Below are positions 1 to 7,085 of a stretch of DNA of 41,433 nucleotides, in pieces (the stretch's first letter is position 1; each line of letters begins with the position of its first letter). A program made the position numbers and the translations under genes. The stretch is from an uncultured Lachnospiraceae bacterium (lineage in GTDB: Bacteria; Bacillota; Clostridia; Lachnospirales; Lachnospiraceae), in NCBI GenBank assembly GCA_947593735.1, contig CANQDT010000021.1, positions 1 through 41,433 on the forward strand, in the 5' to 3' direction. Under the pieces are notes generated by a model. That model worked only from the letters and a program-made list of their open reading frames with translations, did not search any database and was not told the DNA's origin.

Positions 1-40
1 GGAGCTGACGGGTACTAATAGGCCGAGGGTTTAACCTACG
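1..40 (+). rRNA. 23S ribosomal RNA, 3' end (partial)
   Basis: The first bases match the highly conserved 3' end of bacterial 23S rRNA (GACGGGTACTAATAGGCCGA followed by the GGTTTAACC that closes the terminal helix). Only about 40 bases lie in the window and the exact mature end is approximate. No 5S rRNA or tRNA sequence is recognisable in the following 360 bases. The 5S gene must therefore lie elsewhere, for example upstream in a 5S-16S-23S or 16S-5S-23S order, or be absent from this operon. Confidence 0.93.
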
Positions 41-116
41 GGAAGGGGCAGGAGACGCGCTGGTGAGAGAAGATGGATGCCATTGGTAGTTCTATATACA
101 GTTTTGAGGGCGCAGG

Positions 117-158
117 CTTTTTTATGTCACAGGAAATTTCGTCCTGTGACATAAAAAG
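117..158. repeat. 42-bp palindromic hairpin repeat, copy 1
   Basis: A near-perfect inverted repeat with core arms ATGTCACAGGA (124-134) and TCCTGTGACAT (142-152). A T-run on the left and an A-run on the right extend the stem to about 16 bp around a 7-base loop. An identical 42-base copy lies at 41337-41378. It follows the rRNA gene, so it could act in transcript ending or 3' trimming. The run after the right arm is A, not T, on either strand, so it is not a classical intrinsic terminator. It is probably a dispersed palindromic element of this genome. Confidence 0.75.
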
Positions 159-215
159 TCTTCGGGAATCCTCATTTGGCGCACAATCTTAAAGGCGTCA
201 GATGGGGATTTTTAT

Positions 216-287
216 TTTCATTCTAACCGTTCTAACCATTCTAACCAAAAAAGTTGACAAGAACGGTTAGAACGGTTAGAATGAAAA
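216..287 (+). promoter_or_regulatory. Promoter inside iterated 9-bp repeats
   Basis: Three head-to-tail 9-bp units of the form (A/G)TTCTAACC occupy about 220-246. They are mirrored by two inverted GGTTAGAAC/T units at 266-282, giving a long imperfect inverted repeat. A good sigma-A promoter sits in it: TTGACA at 254-259, a 17-base spacer, and TAGAAT at 277-282, whose spacer and -10 are made of the repeat units. This strongly suggests a repressor or activator that binds the repeats and controls the CAP-domain gene starting at 407. Confidence 0.7.
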
Positions 288-406
288 GAGCAAAGATTTG
301 AAGAAGGAAGCGGCTGGCAGAGCTGGTAATACTTACAGATAGTATTTTGGCGTCTGATCTGGTACGATTAGATTGTAACAAAAAGACGCAAAAAAGGAGG
401 AGCAAC

Positions 407-1231
407 ATGAGAAGGACAAAAATTACAGCTGCGCTTTTAGCGGCAGCGTTGGTGGCAGCCAGTTGCCCCGTGCCGTCGCAGGCGGCGGAGATCCACACGA
501 AAAAGGCTGGAAATATGACGATCGTGACCGTCAAAGGATGCGATTGCAGTCAGCTGGATCTGGAGGAGATCGTAAAAAAACTTGGTATTACCGGAAAGTA
601 TTGTATGATACCGGAGGAACAGCCGGAAGCGCCGGAGACGCCGGAAGTACCGGAGCAGCCGGAGACACCGGAACAGCCGGAAGTACCGGAACAGCCGGAG
701 ACACCCGAGCAGCCGGAAGTACCGGAACAGCCGGAGACGCCGGAACAGCCGGAGACACCCGAACAACCGGAAGTACCCGAACAATCGGAGACACCGGAGC
801 AGCCGGAACAACCGGAAGTACCGGAACAGCAGGAAACACCGGAAAAAGGGACGGAAGCCTATTATGTACAAAGGATCGTGGAACTGGTGAATGAGGAAAG
901 AGCAAAAGCGGGTCTTTCCGAAGTCGCCCTGGATCCCGCGATCACCCAGGCGGCGAACATCCGCGCGCGAGAGATCAAACAGAGCTTTTCCCATACAAGA
1001 CCGAATGGAAAAAAATTCAGCAGCGTCCTGCAGGAACAGGGCATTTCGTTCAGGGGAAGCGGAGAAAATATCGCATGGGGACAGCAGTCGCCGGAAGAAG
1101 TCATGACGGCATGGATGAACAGCTCCGGTCACCGCGCGAATATCCTGAAACCCGCTTATAAAAAGATCGGGGTCGGACATTATCAGGATGCGAACGGAAG
1201 ACACTACTGGGCTCAGTTATTTACATATTAG
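407..1231 (+). CDS. Secreted CAP/SCP-domain protein with Pro-Glu-rich linker
   Basis: 274 residues from the ATG at 407, chosen because AAGGAGGAG lies just upstream; an in-frame start 20 codons earlier has no ribosome site. Residues 1-26 are a signal peptide (basic MRRTK start, Ala-rich core, cleavage near SQA/AEI). A short domain with a CDC motif follows, then about 75 residues of repeated PEQPETPEQPEVP units, a rigid wall-spanning type of linker. The C-terminal 120 residues are a CAP/SCP (CRISP, antigen 5, PR-1) domain, shown by LVNEERAKAGL, SFSHTRPNG, GENIAWG and MNSSGHRANIL; the paired His and Glu residues of the family cavity are present. Such YkwD-like domains are common in spore-forming Firmicutes, mostly without known activity. 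The gene stands alone, between its own promoter and a terminator. Confidence 0.92.
   Translation: MRRTKITAALLAAALVAASCPVPSQAAEIHTKKAGNMTIVTVKGCDCSQLDLEEIVKKLGITGKYCMIPEEQPEAPETPEVPEQPETPEQPEVPEQPETPEQPEVPEQPETPEQPETPEQPEVPEQSETPEQPEQPEVPEQQETPEKGTEAYYVQRIVELVNEERAKAGLSEVALDPAITQAANIRAREIKQSFSHTRPNGKKFSSVLQEQGISFRGSGENIAWGQQSPEEVMTAWMNSSGHRANILKPAYKKIGVGHYQDANGRHYWAQLFTY
611..846 (+). repeat. In-frame tandem repeat coding for Pro-Glu linker
   Basis: Repeated units built on CCGGAACAGCCGGAGACA encode alternating PEQPET and PEQPEV blocks. Units are multiples of 18 bases with a few substitutions, so copy number can change without a frameshift. The repeat keeps several other frames open, including one reading as Gly-X-X, which creates spurious ORFs. 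Confidence 0.85.
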
Positions 1232-1235
1232 GAGA

Positions 1236-1290
1236 ACAAAAAACCTTCTGACAGGGCGTACAGCAGCGCCAGCCGGAAGGTTTTTGTTAT
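1236..1290. terminator. Terminator after CAP gene
   Basis: AAAAAACCTTC and GAAGGTTTTTG form the ends of a stem with a further GC-rich pairing inside, followed by T residues. It starts a few bases after the CAP stop codon and separates that gene from the sporulation genes. The A-run on the left side means it could also work on the opposite strand. Confidence 0.7.
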
Positions 1291-1299
1291 GGAGAAAAG

Positions 1300-1328
1300 G
1301 AATATTTTCCGTGAAATCCGGCACACTA
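1300..1328 (+). promoter_or_regulatory. Putative sigma-G (forespore) promoter for spoVAD
   Basis: GAATA (1300-1304), a 17-base spacer and CACACTA (1322-1328) fit the sigma-G type -35 GHATR and -10 CATNNTA with one mismatch. No sigma-A-type pair is evident here. spoVA genes are sigma-G targets in Bacillus subtilis, so the placement 40 bases before spoVAD makes sense. The match is visual only. Confidence 0.55.
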
Positions 1329-1367
1329 TCCCTGTATGATGTTACAGGATGAAAAGAGAGGTTTCAT

Positions 1368-2378
1368 ATGGAAAAAATAAGAGGCGAACAGAGTATCGCG
1401 TTTGAACAGCCGGTTTACATCCGGAGCTGGGCGTCCATGGTCGGACAGAAGGAAGGCGAGGGACCGCTGAAGGATACGTTTGACCAGATCGTGGACGACC
1501 CGTTTTTCGGGCAGGATACCTGGGAGGAAAGCGAGAATGAATTTCAGAAAGAGACGGCGCAGCTCGCGATGAAAAAAGCGAATATGTCCAGCCAGGATAT
1601 GCGTTATGTCTTTGCGGGCGACCTGCTTCCCCAGCTGATCGGGACGTCATTTGGCATCAAATCGCTGGAAATACCGTGGTTCGGGCTGTACGGGGCGTGC
1701 TCGACGATGGGCGAGGCGCTGTCGCTGGGCGCGATGGCGATCGACGGAGGATACGCGGAACACGTGCTGACGGTCACATCGAGCCATCTCGGAGGGACGG
1801 AAAAAACGTTCCGTTATCCGCTGGAGTACGCGAACCAAAGACCGCCGGCGTCGAGCTGGACGGTGACGGGAAGCGGCGCGGCTGTGTTATCCCGCACGGA
1901 GGGGGAAATAAAAATCACGGGCGTCACGACCGGGAAGCTGGTCGATCTGGGCGTGACGGATACGATGAATATGGGCGCGGCGATGGCGCCGGCGGCGTGC
2001 GCGACCATCTACAAAAATTTCCGGGATTTTGGGATCCAACCGGATCATTATGACAAGATCATCACCGGCGACCTTGGAAAAGTGGGAAGCGAAATCCTGC
2101 TCCGGCTGCTGAAAGAAAATCATTACGACATCACCGGGCTGCATATGGACTGCGGGTGCGAGATTTACGACGCGGACGAGCAGAATACGAACGCGGGCGG
2201 ATCCGGATGCGGGTGCTGCGCGTCGGTGCTGTGCGGCATGATCCTGAACAAGATTAAAAACAGAGAGTGGAACCGGATCCTGTTTGTCCCGACCGGGACG
2301 CTTTTGAATACGATCAGTTTTAATGAAGGAAAAGCAATGCCCAGCATCGCGCATGGCGTTGTCATAGAAAGGGTGTAA
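1368..2378 (+). CDS. spoVAD: Stage V sporulation protein AD
   Basis: 336 residues, the usual length of SpoVAD. The protein has the thiolase/ketoacyl-synthase-like fold of the family, with the YGACSTMGEALSLG stretch around the former active-site Cys, the GDLLPQL segment and a Cys-rich GCGCCASVLCGM near the C-terminus. SpoVAD is part of the SpoVA channel complex, which moves dipicolinic acid into the forming spore and out at germination. In B. subtilis the protein binds dipicolinate. The start at 1368 follows AGAGAGG and gives the expected N-terminus. It is followed by spoVAE after 4 bases. The usual upstream partner spoVAC is not here; a CAP gene and a terminator lie before it. Confidence 0.95.
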   Translation: MEKIRGEQSIAFEQPVYIRSWASMVGQKEGEGPLKDTFDQIVDDPFFGQDTWEESENEFQKETAQLAMKKANMSSQDMRYVFAGDLLPQLIGTSFGIKSLEIPWFGLYGACSTMGEALSLGAMAIDGGYAEHVLTVTSSHLGGTEKTFRYPLEYANQRPPASSWTVTGSGAAVLSRTEGEIKITGVTTGKLVDLGVTDTMNMGAAMAPAACATIYKNFRDFGIQPDHYDKIITGDLGKVGSEILLRLLKENHYDITGLHMDCGCEIYDADEQNTNAGGSGCGCCASVLCGMILNKIKNREWNRILFVPTGTLLNTISFNEGKAMPSIAHGVVIERV

Positions 2379-2382
2379 AACG

Positions 2383-2739
2383 ATGGATTATGGAAAAGCA
2401 TTTCTTGTGGGCGGAGTGATCTGCGTACTTGCCCAGATTCTGATGGAGAAAACAAAACTGCTCCCGGGACGGATCATGGTGACTCTGGTCGTGACCGGGG
2501 CGATTCTCGGGGCGCTCGGCGTGTACGCGCCGCTGGAGAAATTTGGCGCGTGCGGGGCGACGGTCCCGCTGACCGGATTCGGGTATAATGTCTGGAAAGG
2601 CGTAAAGGAAGCGGTCGATCAGGAGGGGTTCATCGGGATCTTTACCGGCGGGTTCAAGTCCGCCGCGATCGGCACATCCGCGGCGCTCGTCTTTTCGTAT
2701 CTGGCTTCGCTGCTGTTTAAGCCGAAAATGAAAAAATAG
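2383..2739 (+). CDS. spoVAE: Stage V sporulation protein AE (SpoVAEb type)
   Basis: 118 residues with three to four hydrophobic segments (residues 6-20, 29-47, 84-110) and the family sequence GGVICVLAQILMEKTKL near the N-terminus. This matches the membrane subunit SpoVAE/SpoVAEb of the dipicolinate channel in the inner spore membrane. It starts 4 bases after the spoVAD stop, so the two genes form one transcript under the forespore-type promoter at 1300. SpoVAC, the mechanosensitive channel subunit, is not encoded nearby. Confidence 0.93.
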   Translation: MDYGKAFLVGGVICVLAQILMEKTKLLPGRIMVTLVVTGAILGALGVYAPLEKFGACGATVPLTGFGYNVWKGVKEAVDQEGFIGIFTGGFKSAAIGTSAALVFSYLASLLFKPKMKK

Positions 2740-2754
2740 AGGAACAGATATTGG

Positions 2755-2784
2755 TTGACAGGAAAAAGGGATATCCGCTATAGT
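2755..2784 (+). promoter_or_regulatory. Sigma-A promoter of pyrC
   Basis: TTGACA (2755-2760), an 18-base spacer and TATAGT (2779-2784) form a strong vegetative promoter immediately after spoVAE. It overlaps an in-frame TTG that would lengthen pyrC, which argues against that longer start. No PyrR-type attenuator is visible in the short leader. Confidence 0.75.
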
Positions 2785-2829
2785 GAGAAAAGAGAATGGG
2801 ATTATTTCCTGAGAAAGAAGGACTTACAA

Positions 2830-4101
2830 ATGATACTCATTAAAAACAGCCGGATCATCGACCCGGCGCGGAAGCTGGATCTGGAGGGATATCTTATCCT
2901 GGACGGAACAAAAATAAAAACGGTCGGGGAGGGACAGGCAGACCTGCCGGAGTCGGCGTTTGAGCAGGTGATCGACGCCGCGGGCAGGATTGCCGCTCCC
3001 GGCTTGATCGACGTACATACACATTTTCGGGATCCGGGCGCGACGCATAAAGAGGATCTGCATACGGGAACCAGGGCGGCGATCGCGGGAGGATTTACTT
3101 CCGTCGTCTGCATGGCGAATACCATCCCGGTCGTGGATCAGGCGGACGTCCTCCGCGATATCCTGAAACGGGCGGAACAGGAACCGATCCATATCTATCA
3201 GTCCGCGGCGATCAGCAAAAAGTTCCAGGGTAAGGAACTCACCGATTTTGGCGCGCTGATCCGCGCCGGAGCGACCGGCTTTACGGACGACGGGATCCCG
3301 CTTCTGGACGAAGCGTTTGTCCGCAGGGCGATGCAGGAGGCGGTCCGGTACGACGTGCCGCTGAGCTTCCATGAGGAAGACCCGTCCCTGATCGGAAATC
3401 CGGGCGTCCATGCGGGAGCGGTCGCGAAGCGGCTCGGGCTGCGCGGCGCGCCGTCGGAATCGGAAGAAGTCCTTGTAGAGCGGGACTGCAGGCTCGCGCT
3501 GGAAACCGGCGCGCGCGTTCAGATCCAGCATATCAGTTCGGCGGGCTCCGTCGCGATCGTGCGGGAAGCGAAGAAAAAAGGCGCGCATGTGACGGCGGAG
3601 GTGACGCCGCATCATTTTTCTCTGACGGAAGACGCGGTACTGCGCCATGGAACACTTGCCAAGATGAATCCGCCGCTTCGGACGGAAAAGGATCGGCTCG
3701 CGCTCATCGAAGCGCTGCGGGATGGGACGATCGACATGATCGCGACCGACCACGCGCCCCACGCGCCGTGGGAGAAAGAGACGGAACAGTTCACGCAGGC
3801 GCCGAGCGGGATCATCGGTCTGGAGACGTCCCTTGCCCTCGGCATTACCAATCTCGTCCGTCCCGGCTATCTCAGCCTGACGGAACTTCTGGAGAAAATG
3901 ACGGTCAATCCGGCGAAGCTGTACGGACTGCCGGCGGGATCGCTGCGGGAAGGCGCCGCCGCCGATATCGTTCTCATCGACCCGGAAAAGAAATGGACCG
4001 TAACGGAATTTCAGTCCAAATCGTCCAATTCCCCGTTCCTCGGGGAAACCTTGTACGGAAAAGCGGAGCATACGATCTGCAGCGGGAAGCTGCTCCTGTA
4101 A
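2830..4101 (+). CDS. pyrC: Dihydroorotase (class I)
   Basis: 423 residues from the ATG at 2830, which has GAAGGA 8 bases upstream; longer in-frame starts overlap the promoter. Dihydroorotase cyclises N-carbamoyl-aspartate to dihydroorotate, the third step of pyrimidine synthesis, in the cytoplasm. The zinc site is visible: HTHFRDPG near residue 60, the TDDGIPL segment, conserved His in IQHISS, and ATDHAPHA near residue 305 with the catalytic Asp. Length and motifs fit the class I enzymes of Gram-positive bacteria. No other pyr gene is adjacent, so it is a single-gene unit between sporulation genes and the secreted-glycosidase cluster. Confidence 0.96.
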   Translation: MILIKNSRIIDPARKLDLEGYLILDGTKIKTVGEGQADLPESAFEQVIDAAGRIAAPGLIDVHTHFRDPGATHKEDLHTGTRAAIAGGFTSVVCMANTIPVVDQADVLRDILKRAEQEPIHIYQSAAISKKFQGKELTDFGALIRAGATGFTDDGIPLLDEAFVRRAMQEAVRYDVPLSFHEEDPSLIGNPGVHAGAVAKRLGLRGAPSESEEVLVERDCRLALETGARVQIQHISSAGSVAIVREAKKKGAHVTAEVTPHHFSLTEDAVLRHGTLAKMNPPLRTEKDRLALIEALRDGTIDMIATDHAPHAPWEKETEQFTQAPSGIIGLETSLALGITNLVRPGYLSLTELLEKMTVNPAKLYGLPAGSLREGAAADIVLIDPEKKWTVTEFQSKSSNSPFLGETLYGKAEHTICSGKLLL

Positions 4102-4129
4102 AGTCCTGATGCTGCCGAAAAATTAAAAA

Positions 4130-4183
4130 TCCATAAAATACATCAATTTATCCATATTGCGGAACGGATCACTATGGTAAAAT
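4130..4183 (+). promoter_or_regulatory. Activator-type promoter A (TCCATA direct repeats)
   Basis: TCCATA at 4130-4135 and again at 4151-4156, exactly 21 bases (two helical turns) apart, followed after 21 bases by a -10-like TAAAAT at 4178-4183. There is no acceptable -35. The second half-site lies where RNA polymerase would contact a -35, as at class II activator sites of AraC-family proteins. The same layout recurs at 6998, 9321 and 14163. Confidence 0.65.
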
Positions 4184-4218
4184 TGCATAAAAAATAAAGA
4201 AAAAAGAGGGTGATCATT

Positions 4219-6679
4219 ATGAAAAAAAGAAACAAAAAACGGGCAATAACCCGAACCGTTCTTTCTCTGGCAATAACAGCCTGTATGGCTGTTTCCGGAA
4301 CGGGTATGCCGATCAGCGCGGCTGCCGCGAAGACCGGGAAGCAGCGTTCTGTGGGAAGCGCGGGAGAGGTTACATGGGTCATGTCCCAGGAAAACAACTA
4401 TTTCCAGGACAAGGGCACAGTGCAGACGGAAGACTGGAGCGAGAGCGACCACAAGGCTCTGTACATTGACGTTGACGAAACGATCACCTACCAGCAGATG
4501 GCAAAAAACGTCTGGGGGGGGGTGCTTCAATGAACGGGGATGGGATAAGCTCACGCAGCTGACCGAAGAAGAACGCAATCACATCCTTGATCTGCTGTTT
4601 GACCCGGATGAGCCGGACGGGCTTCATCTGACAATGGGACGACTCCCGATCGGATCGAGCGATTACGCGATGGATATGTATTCGCTGGACGAGACGGAGG
4701 ACGATTATGAACTGAACGATTTTTCAATCAAGCGGGATAAGGATAAACTGATCCCGTTCATCAAAGCCGCCCTGGAGCGGCAGCCGAATCTGAAACTGTG
4801 GGCGTCCCCATGGTCCCCGCCGTGGTGGATGAAACGGAACGAGGACGGATCGCCGCGCACGCAGAAGGACGGCGGCTATATCGACTTCACGGAAGAAAAT
4901 ATGAGCGCGTACGGCGCGTATTTCCGCAAATTCATCGACGCGTATAAAGCGGAAGGGATCCACATCTCGATGGTCAGCCCGCAAAATGAGCCGACGATGT
5001 GGACCGGGTATTCCTCCTGCCTCTGGACCGGCGACGAGCTGCGGGATTTTATCCGCGATTATCTCGGTCCCGCGCTGGAGGGAACCGGCGTTGAAATTTA
5101 CCTCGGGACGTTTACTAATTCGGATGATAACCTGGCGTTTCCGGCTTTGAACGATCCGGACGCGAAGAAGTATCTGTCCGGGATCACGTTCCAGTGGTGG
5201 TCGTACAATCTGGCAAGATCCCTTTACCATACAGAATTTGACCTTGACATGATGCAGTCGGAAACGATGTGCGGCGACGGCTGGAACAACTGGCAGTACG
5301 CGGAAAACCAGTTTGATGAGATGTGGATGTATTTCTCAAACGGGATCACATCCTACAATATGTGGAACATGGTGCTTGACTGGAACGGGACGACCCAGGG
5401 CGGCGCCAATACGACCGGCGGGTGGTACCAGAACGCGCCGATCACGGTGAACGAGTCGACAAAAGAGTATTCGCTGAATCCGCACTACTATGAGATCCGG
5501 CATTATTCCAGCTATGTCCAGCCGGGCGCGCGCCGGATCGAGAGCGGCGGCACCTATGACATGGCATATGCGCCTTCCCAAACCTCTGACAAGGAAACTG
5601 ACGCGACCTATACTGCGGCGCGGCGCGAGATCGCGTTCCGCAATCCGGACGGGACGATCGCGCTGATGGTGAAAAACGGAGAGGGAAGCGCGCAGGACGT
5701 GGATATCAATTTCAACGGGAGAAAGATCAGCGTAACGCTTCCTGCCCATTCGATCAGCACGTTCACGACGCAGGGGACTCCGCTTACCGGGAAGGAAACC
5801 GACATGACCGAGATGATCCCGAGAAAAGAGATCGTCGCGATCAAGAATGTCGAAACCGGAAAAGCGCTCTGTGTAAACGGCGGCGGGACCGCGTCCCTGT
5901 CCGACCTTATCCAGTGGGATTATTCGGGGCAGGCAAATCAGCACTGGTATCTGGATCCCGTCTCGGACGGCGATACGCCGACGGTGAAGCTGGTGAACAT
6001 TAAGGGCTTCAACATCGCCGCTGTCAACGGGGGATCATTTAAAGACGGGGAACGCCTGATCCTCTGGCCGTATGCGGGCAGCCTTGACCATCACTGGATC
6101 ATGGAAAAGAGCGGAGATTATTACAAGTTTAAAAACGGAAACAGCGGCATGTATATGACGTTTGAGAGTGCGCAAAACCTCGCGAAAGCCGTGCAGAAGC
6201 CGGCGAGCGATTCCAGGCTCCAGCTGTGGGAGGTTGTTCCGGCTTATCCGGTTCAGAGCCACCATGTGACCATCAAGCAGGGCGGACAGACGATCGAGCG
6301 GGATGTAGAAGATGGAAAAGTGATCGTCTGCTCATCCGATACCCCGGTTGCCTGGACGATCGGCGGCGAGACGCTTGCGATCGGCAAGAAGTTCCGGCAT
6401 ATCGTGACCGGAGACGTGACGATTGAGGCAGTTGACCCGGCAGGAAAAGAAGCGGACGGCGTAGCGGTAGAAGAAGCAACACTGTCTACGAACGACCAGT
6501 ACCAGTTCGTCGCAAATTATGGCGCGAACACGACCGGCAACATTACGTTTATCTTTGTCAGTGACGAGTATAGGGCGGTAAAGAAAGTACCGGTAGGGGA
6601 TTATGCCGGGCAGCAGGTTGAATTTACAGTTTATACCGGCGGTAAGACGATCGACTATGTCATAGCGCAAAAGCAGTGA
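4219..6679 (+). CDS. Secreted GH30 glycosidase with ricin-type lectin and shared C-terminal domain; frameshifted at a G9 tract
   Basis: The ATG at 4219 follows AGAGGG by 8 bases and begins a signal peptide (MKKRNKKR, hydrophobic core, AAAA). Reading stops at 4533 because a run of nine G (4514-4522) shifts frame. With eight G the frame continues as VWGGCFNERGWDKL to 6679, giving 819 residues. The GH30 clan-A domain spans about residues 50-530, with acid/base Glu257 in SPQNEPT and nucleophile Glu348 in QSETMCG (corrected numbering). About 535-677 is a ricin-B/CBM13-like lectin with QxW-type repeats. About 680-819 is the tail shared with the next three genes. GH30 enzymes cleave beta-linked glycans such as glucosides or xylan; the substrate is not readable here. 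The rest of the frame is fully open, so the gene looks switched off rather than decayed. Confidence 0.88.
4514..4522 (+). repeat. Poly-G tract (G9), out of frame
   Basis: Nine consecutive G inside the conserved GGCFNE part of the GH30 domain. Eight G would join the signal-peptide frame to the 700-codon downstream frame. With nine, translation ends after 104 codons. Such tracts are classical slipped-strand mispairing sites. Confidence 0.85.
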
Positions 6680-6699
6680 CGGAAAGGAGAGTCAGGACA

Positions 6700-6858
6700 A
6701 TGAAAAAGGAATATCGTAAACCGGAATTTCAGGTTGCTGTGTTGGCAGCGGAAGATATATGCGCGTCTGGAGTTCCTCAGCCGGGACAAGTGAGCGCGAC
6801 CATCACGATTTCAAGTGATGATTGGGTGTCGGACGATGGAGTCGTTGATATTTTCTGA
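6700..6858 (+). CDS. Mini-protein 1 of the secreted-protein cassette (unknown function)
   Basis: 52 residues from the ATG at 6700, with GGAAAGGAG upstream and only 20 bases after the stop of the GH30 gene. The sequence begins MKKEYRKPEFQV, has one Cys in EDICASGVPQP, and ends GVVDIF. It has no signal peptide and no membrane segment, and the C-terminal half is acidic. Three near-identical copies follow the next three secreted genes (9023, 11428, 13888). Small proteins beginning MKK-Y-KPE with an acidic patch and Ser-Gly are widespread in gut anaerobes without known role. A precursor-peptide (leader-core) reading is possible, but no modifying enzyme is present. Confidence 0.8.
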   Translation: MKKEYRKPEFQVAVLAAEDICASGVPQPGQVSATITISSDDWVSDDGVVDIF

Positions 6859-6894
6859 TCGGATAGTCCGGCGATAACCGAATAAGCGAAAGAG

Positions 6895-6936
6895 AAAGGG
6901 AGATTGTCATGCGGGTGCGCATTTCAGTCTCCTTTT
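6895..6936 (+). terminator. Terminator after cassette 1
   Basis: AAAGGGAGA (6895-6903) pairs with TCTCCTTTT (6928-6936), with an inner ATGCG/CGCAT stem. The same element, nearly base for base, follows cassette 2 at 9218. Confidence 0.65.
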
Positions 6937-6997
6937 GCGTTGCGGCGTGACTTTCGGAACGTCCCGGCACGGAACGACAGTAAGAAAATTTAAAAAG

Positions 6998-7050
6998 TCC
7001 ATATTTTATATCACTTTTTCCATAAAAAGGTCATGTGGATATGATATAAT
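6998..7050 (+). promoter_or_regulatory. Activator-type promoter B (TCCATA direct repeats)
   Basis: TCCATA at 6998-7003 and 7019-7024, 21 bases apart, then 20 bases to a consensus TATAAT at 7045-7050. No -35 hexamer is present. The region is nearly identical to that at 9321. Confidence 0.68.
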
Positions 7051-7085
7051 ACTAACAAATAAAAAAAGAAAAGGAGTGATGGCAT

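Noticed and set aside
463-894. Long open frame coding collagen-like Gly-X-X repeats
   Set aside because: It is another frame of the Pro-Glu repeat of the CAP gene. It lacks a ribosome site and a signal peptide, and the repeat keeps all frames open.
2755-2829. Longer N-terminus for dihydroorotase from a TTG at 2755
   Set aside because: The TTG is the first part of the -35 box of the gene's promoter, and the extra residues are not family-like.
4466-6679. GH30 frame as an independent gene starting at 4466
   Set aside because: The start codon has no ribosome site and the first residues are unlike the family. The missing N-terminal part and signal peptide are in the upstream frame, joined by the G tract.
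6700-6858. Mini-genes as RiPP (modified peptide) precursors
   Set aside because: A leader-core look and a conserved Cys are suggestive, but no radical SAM, cyclase, protease or exporter gene is linked. Kept only as one possibility.
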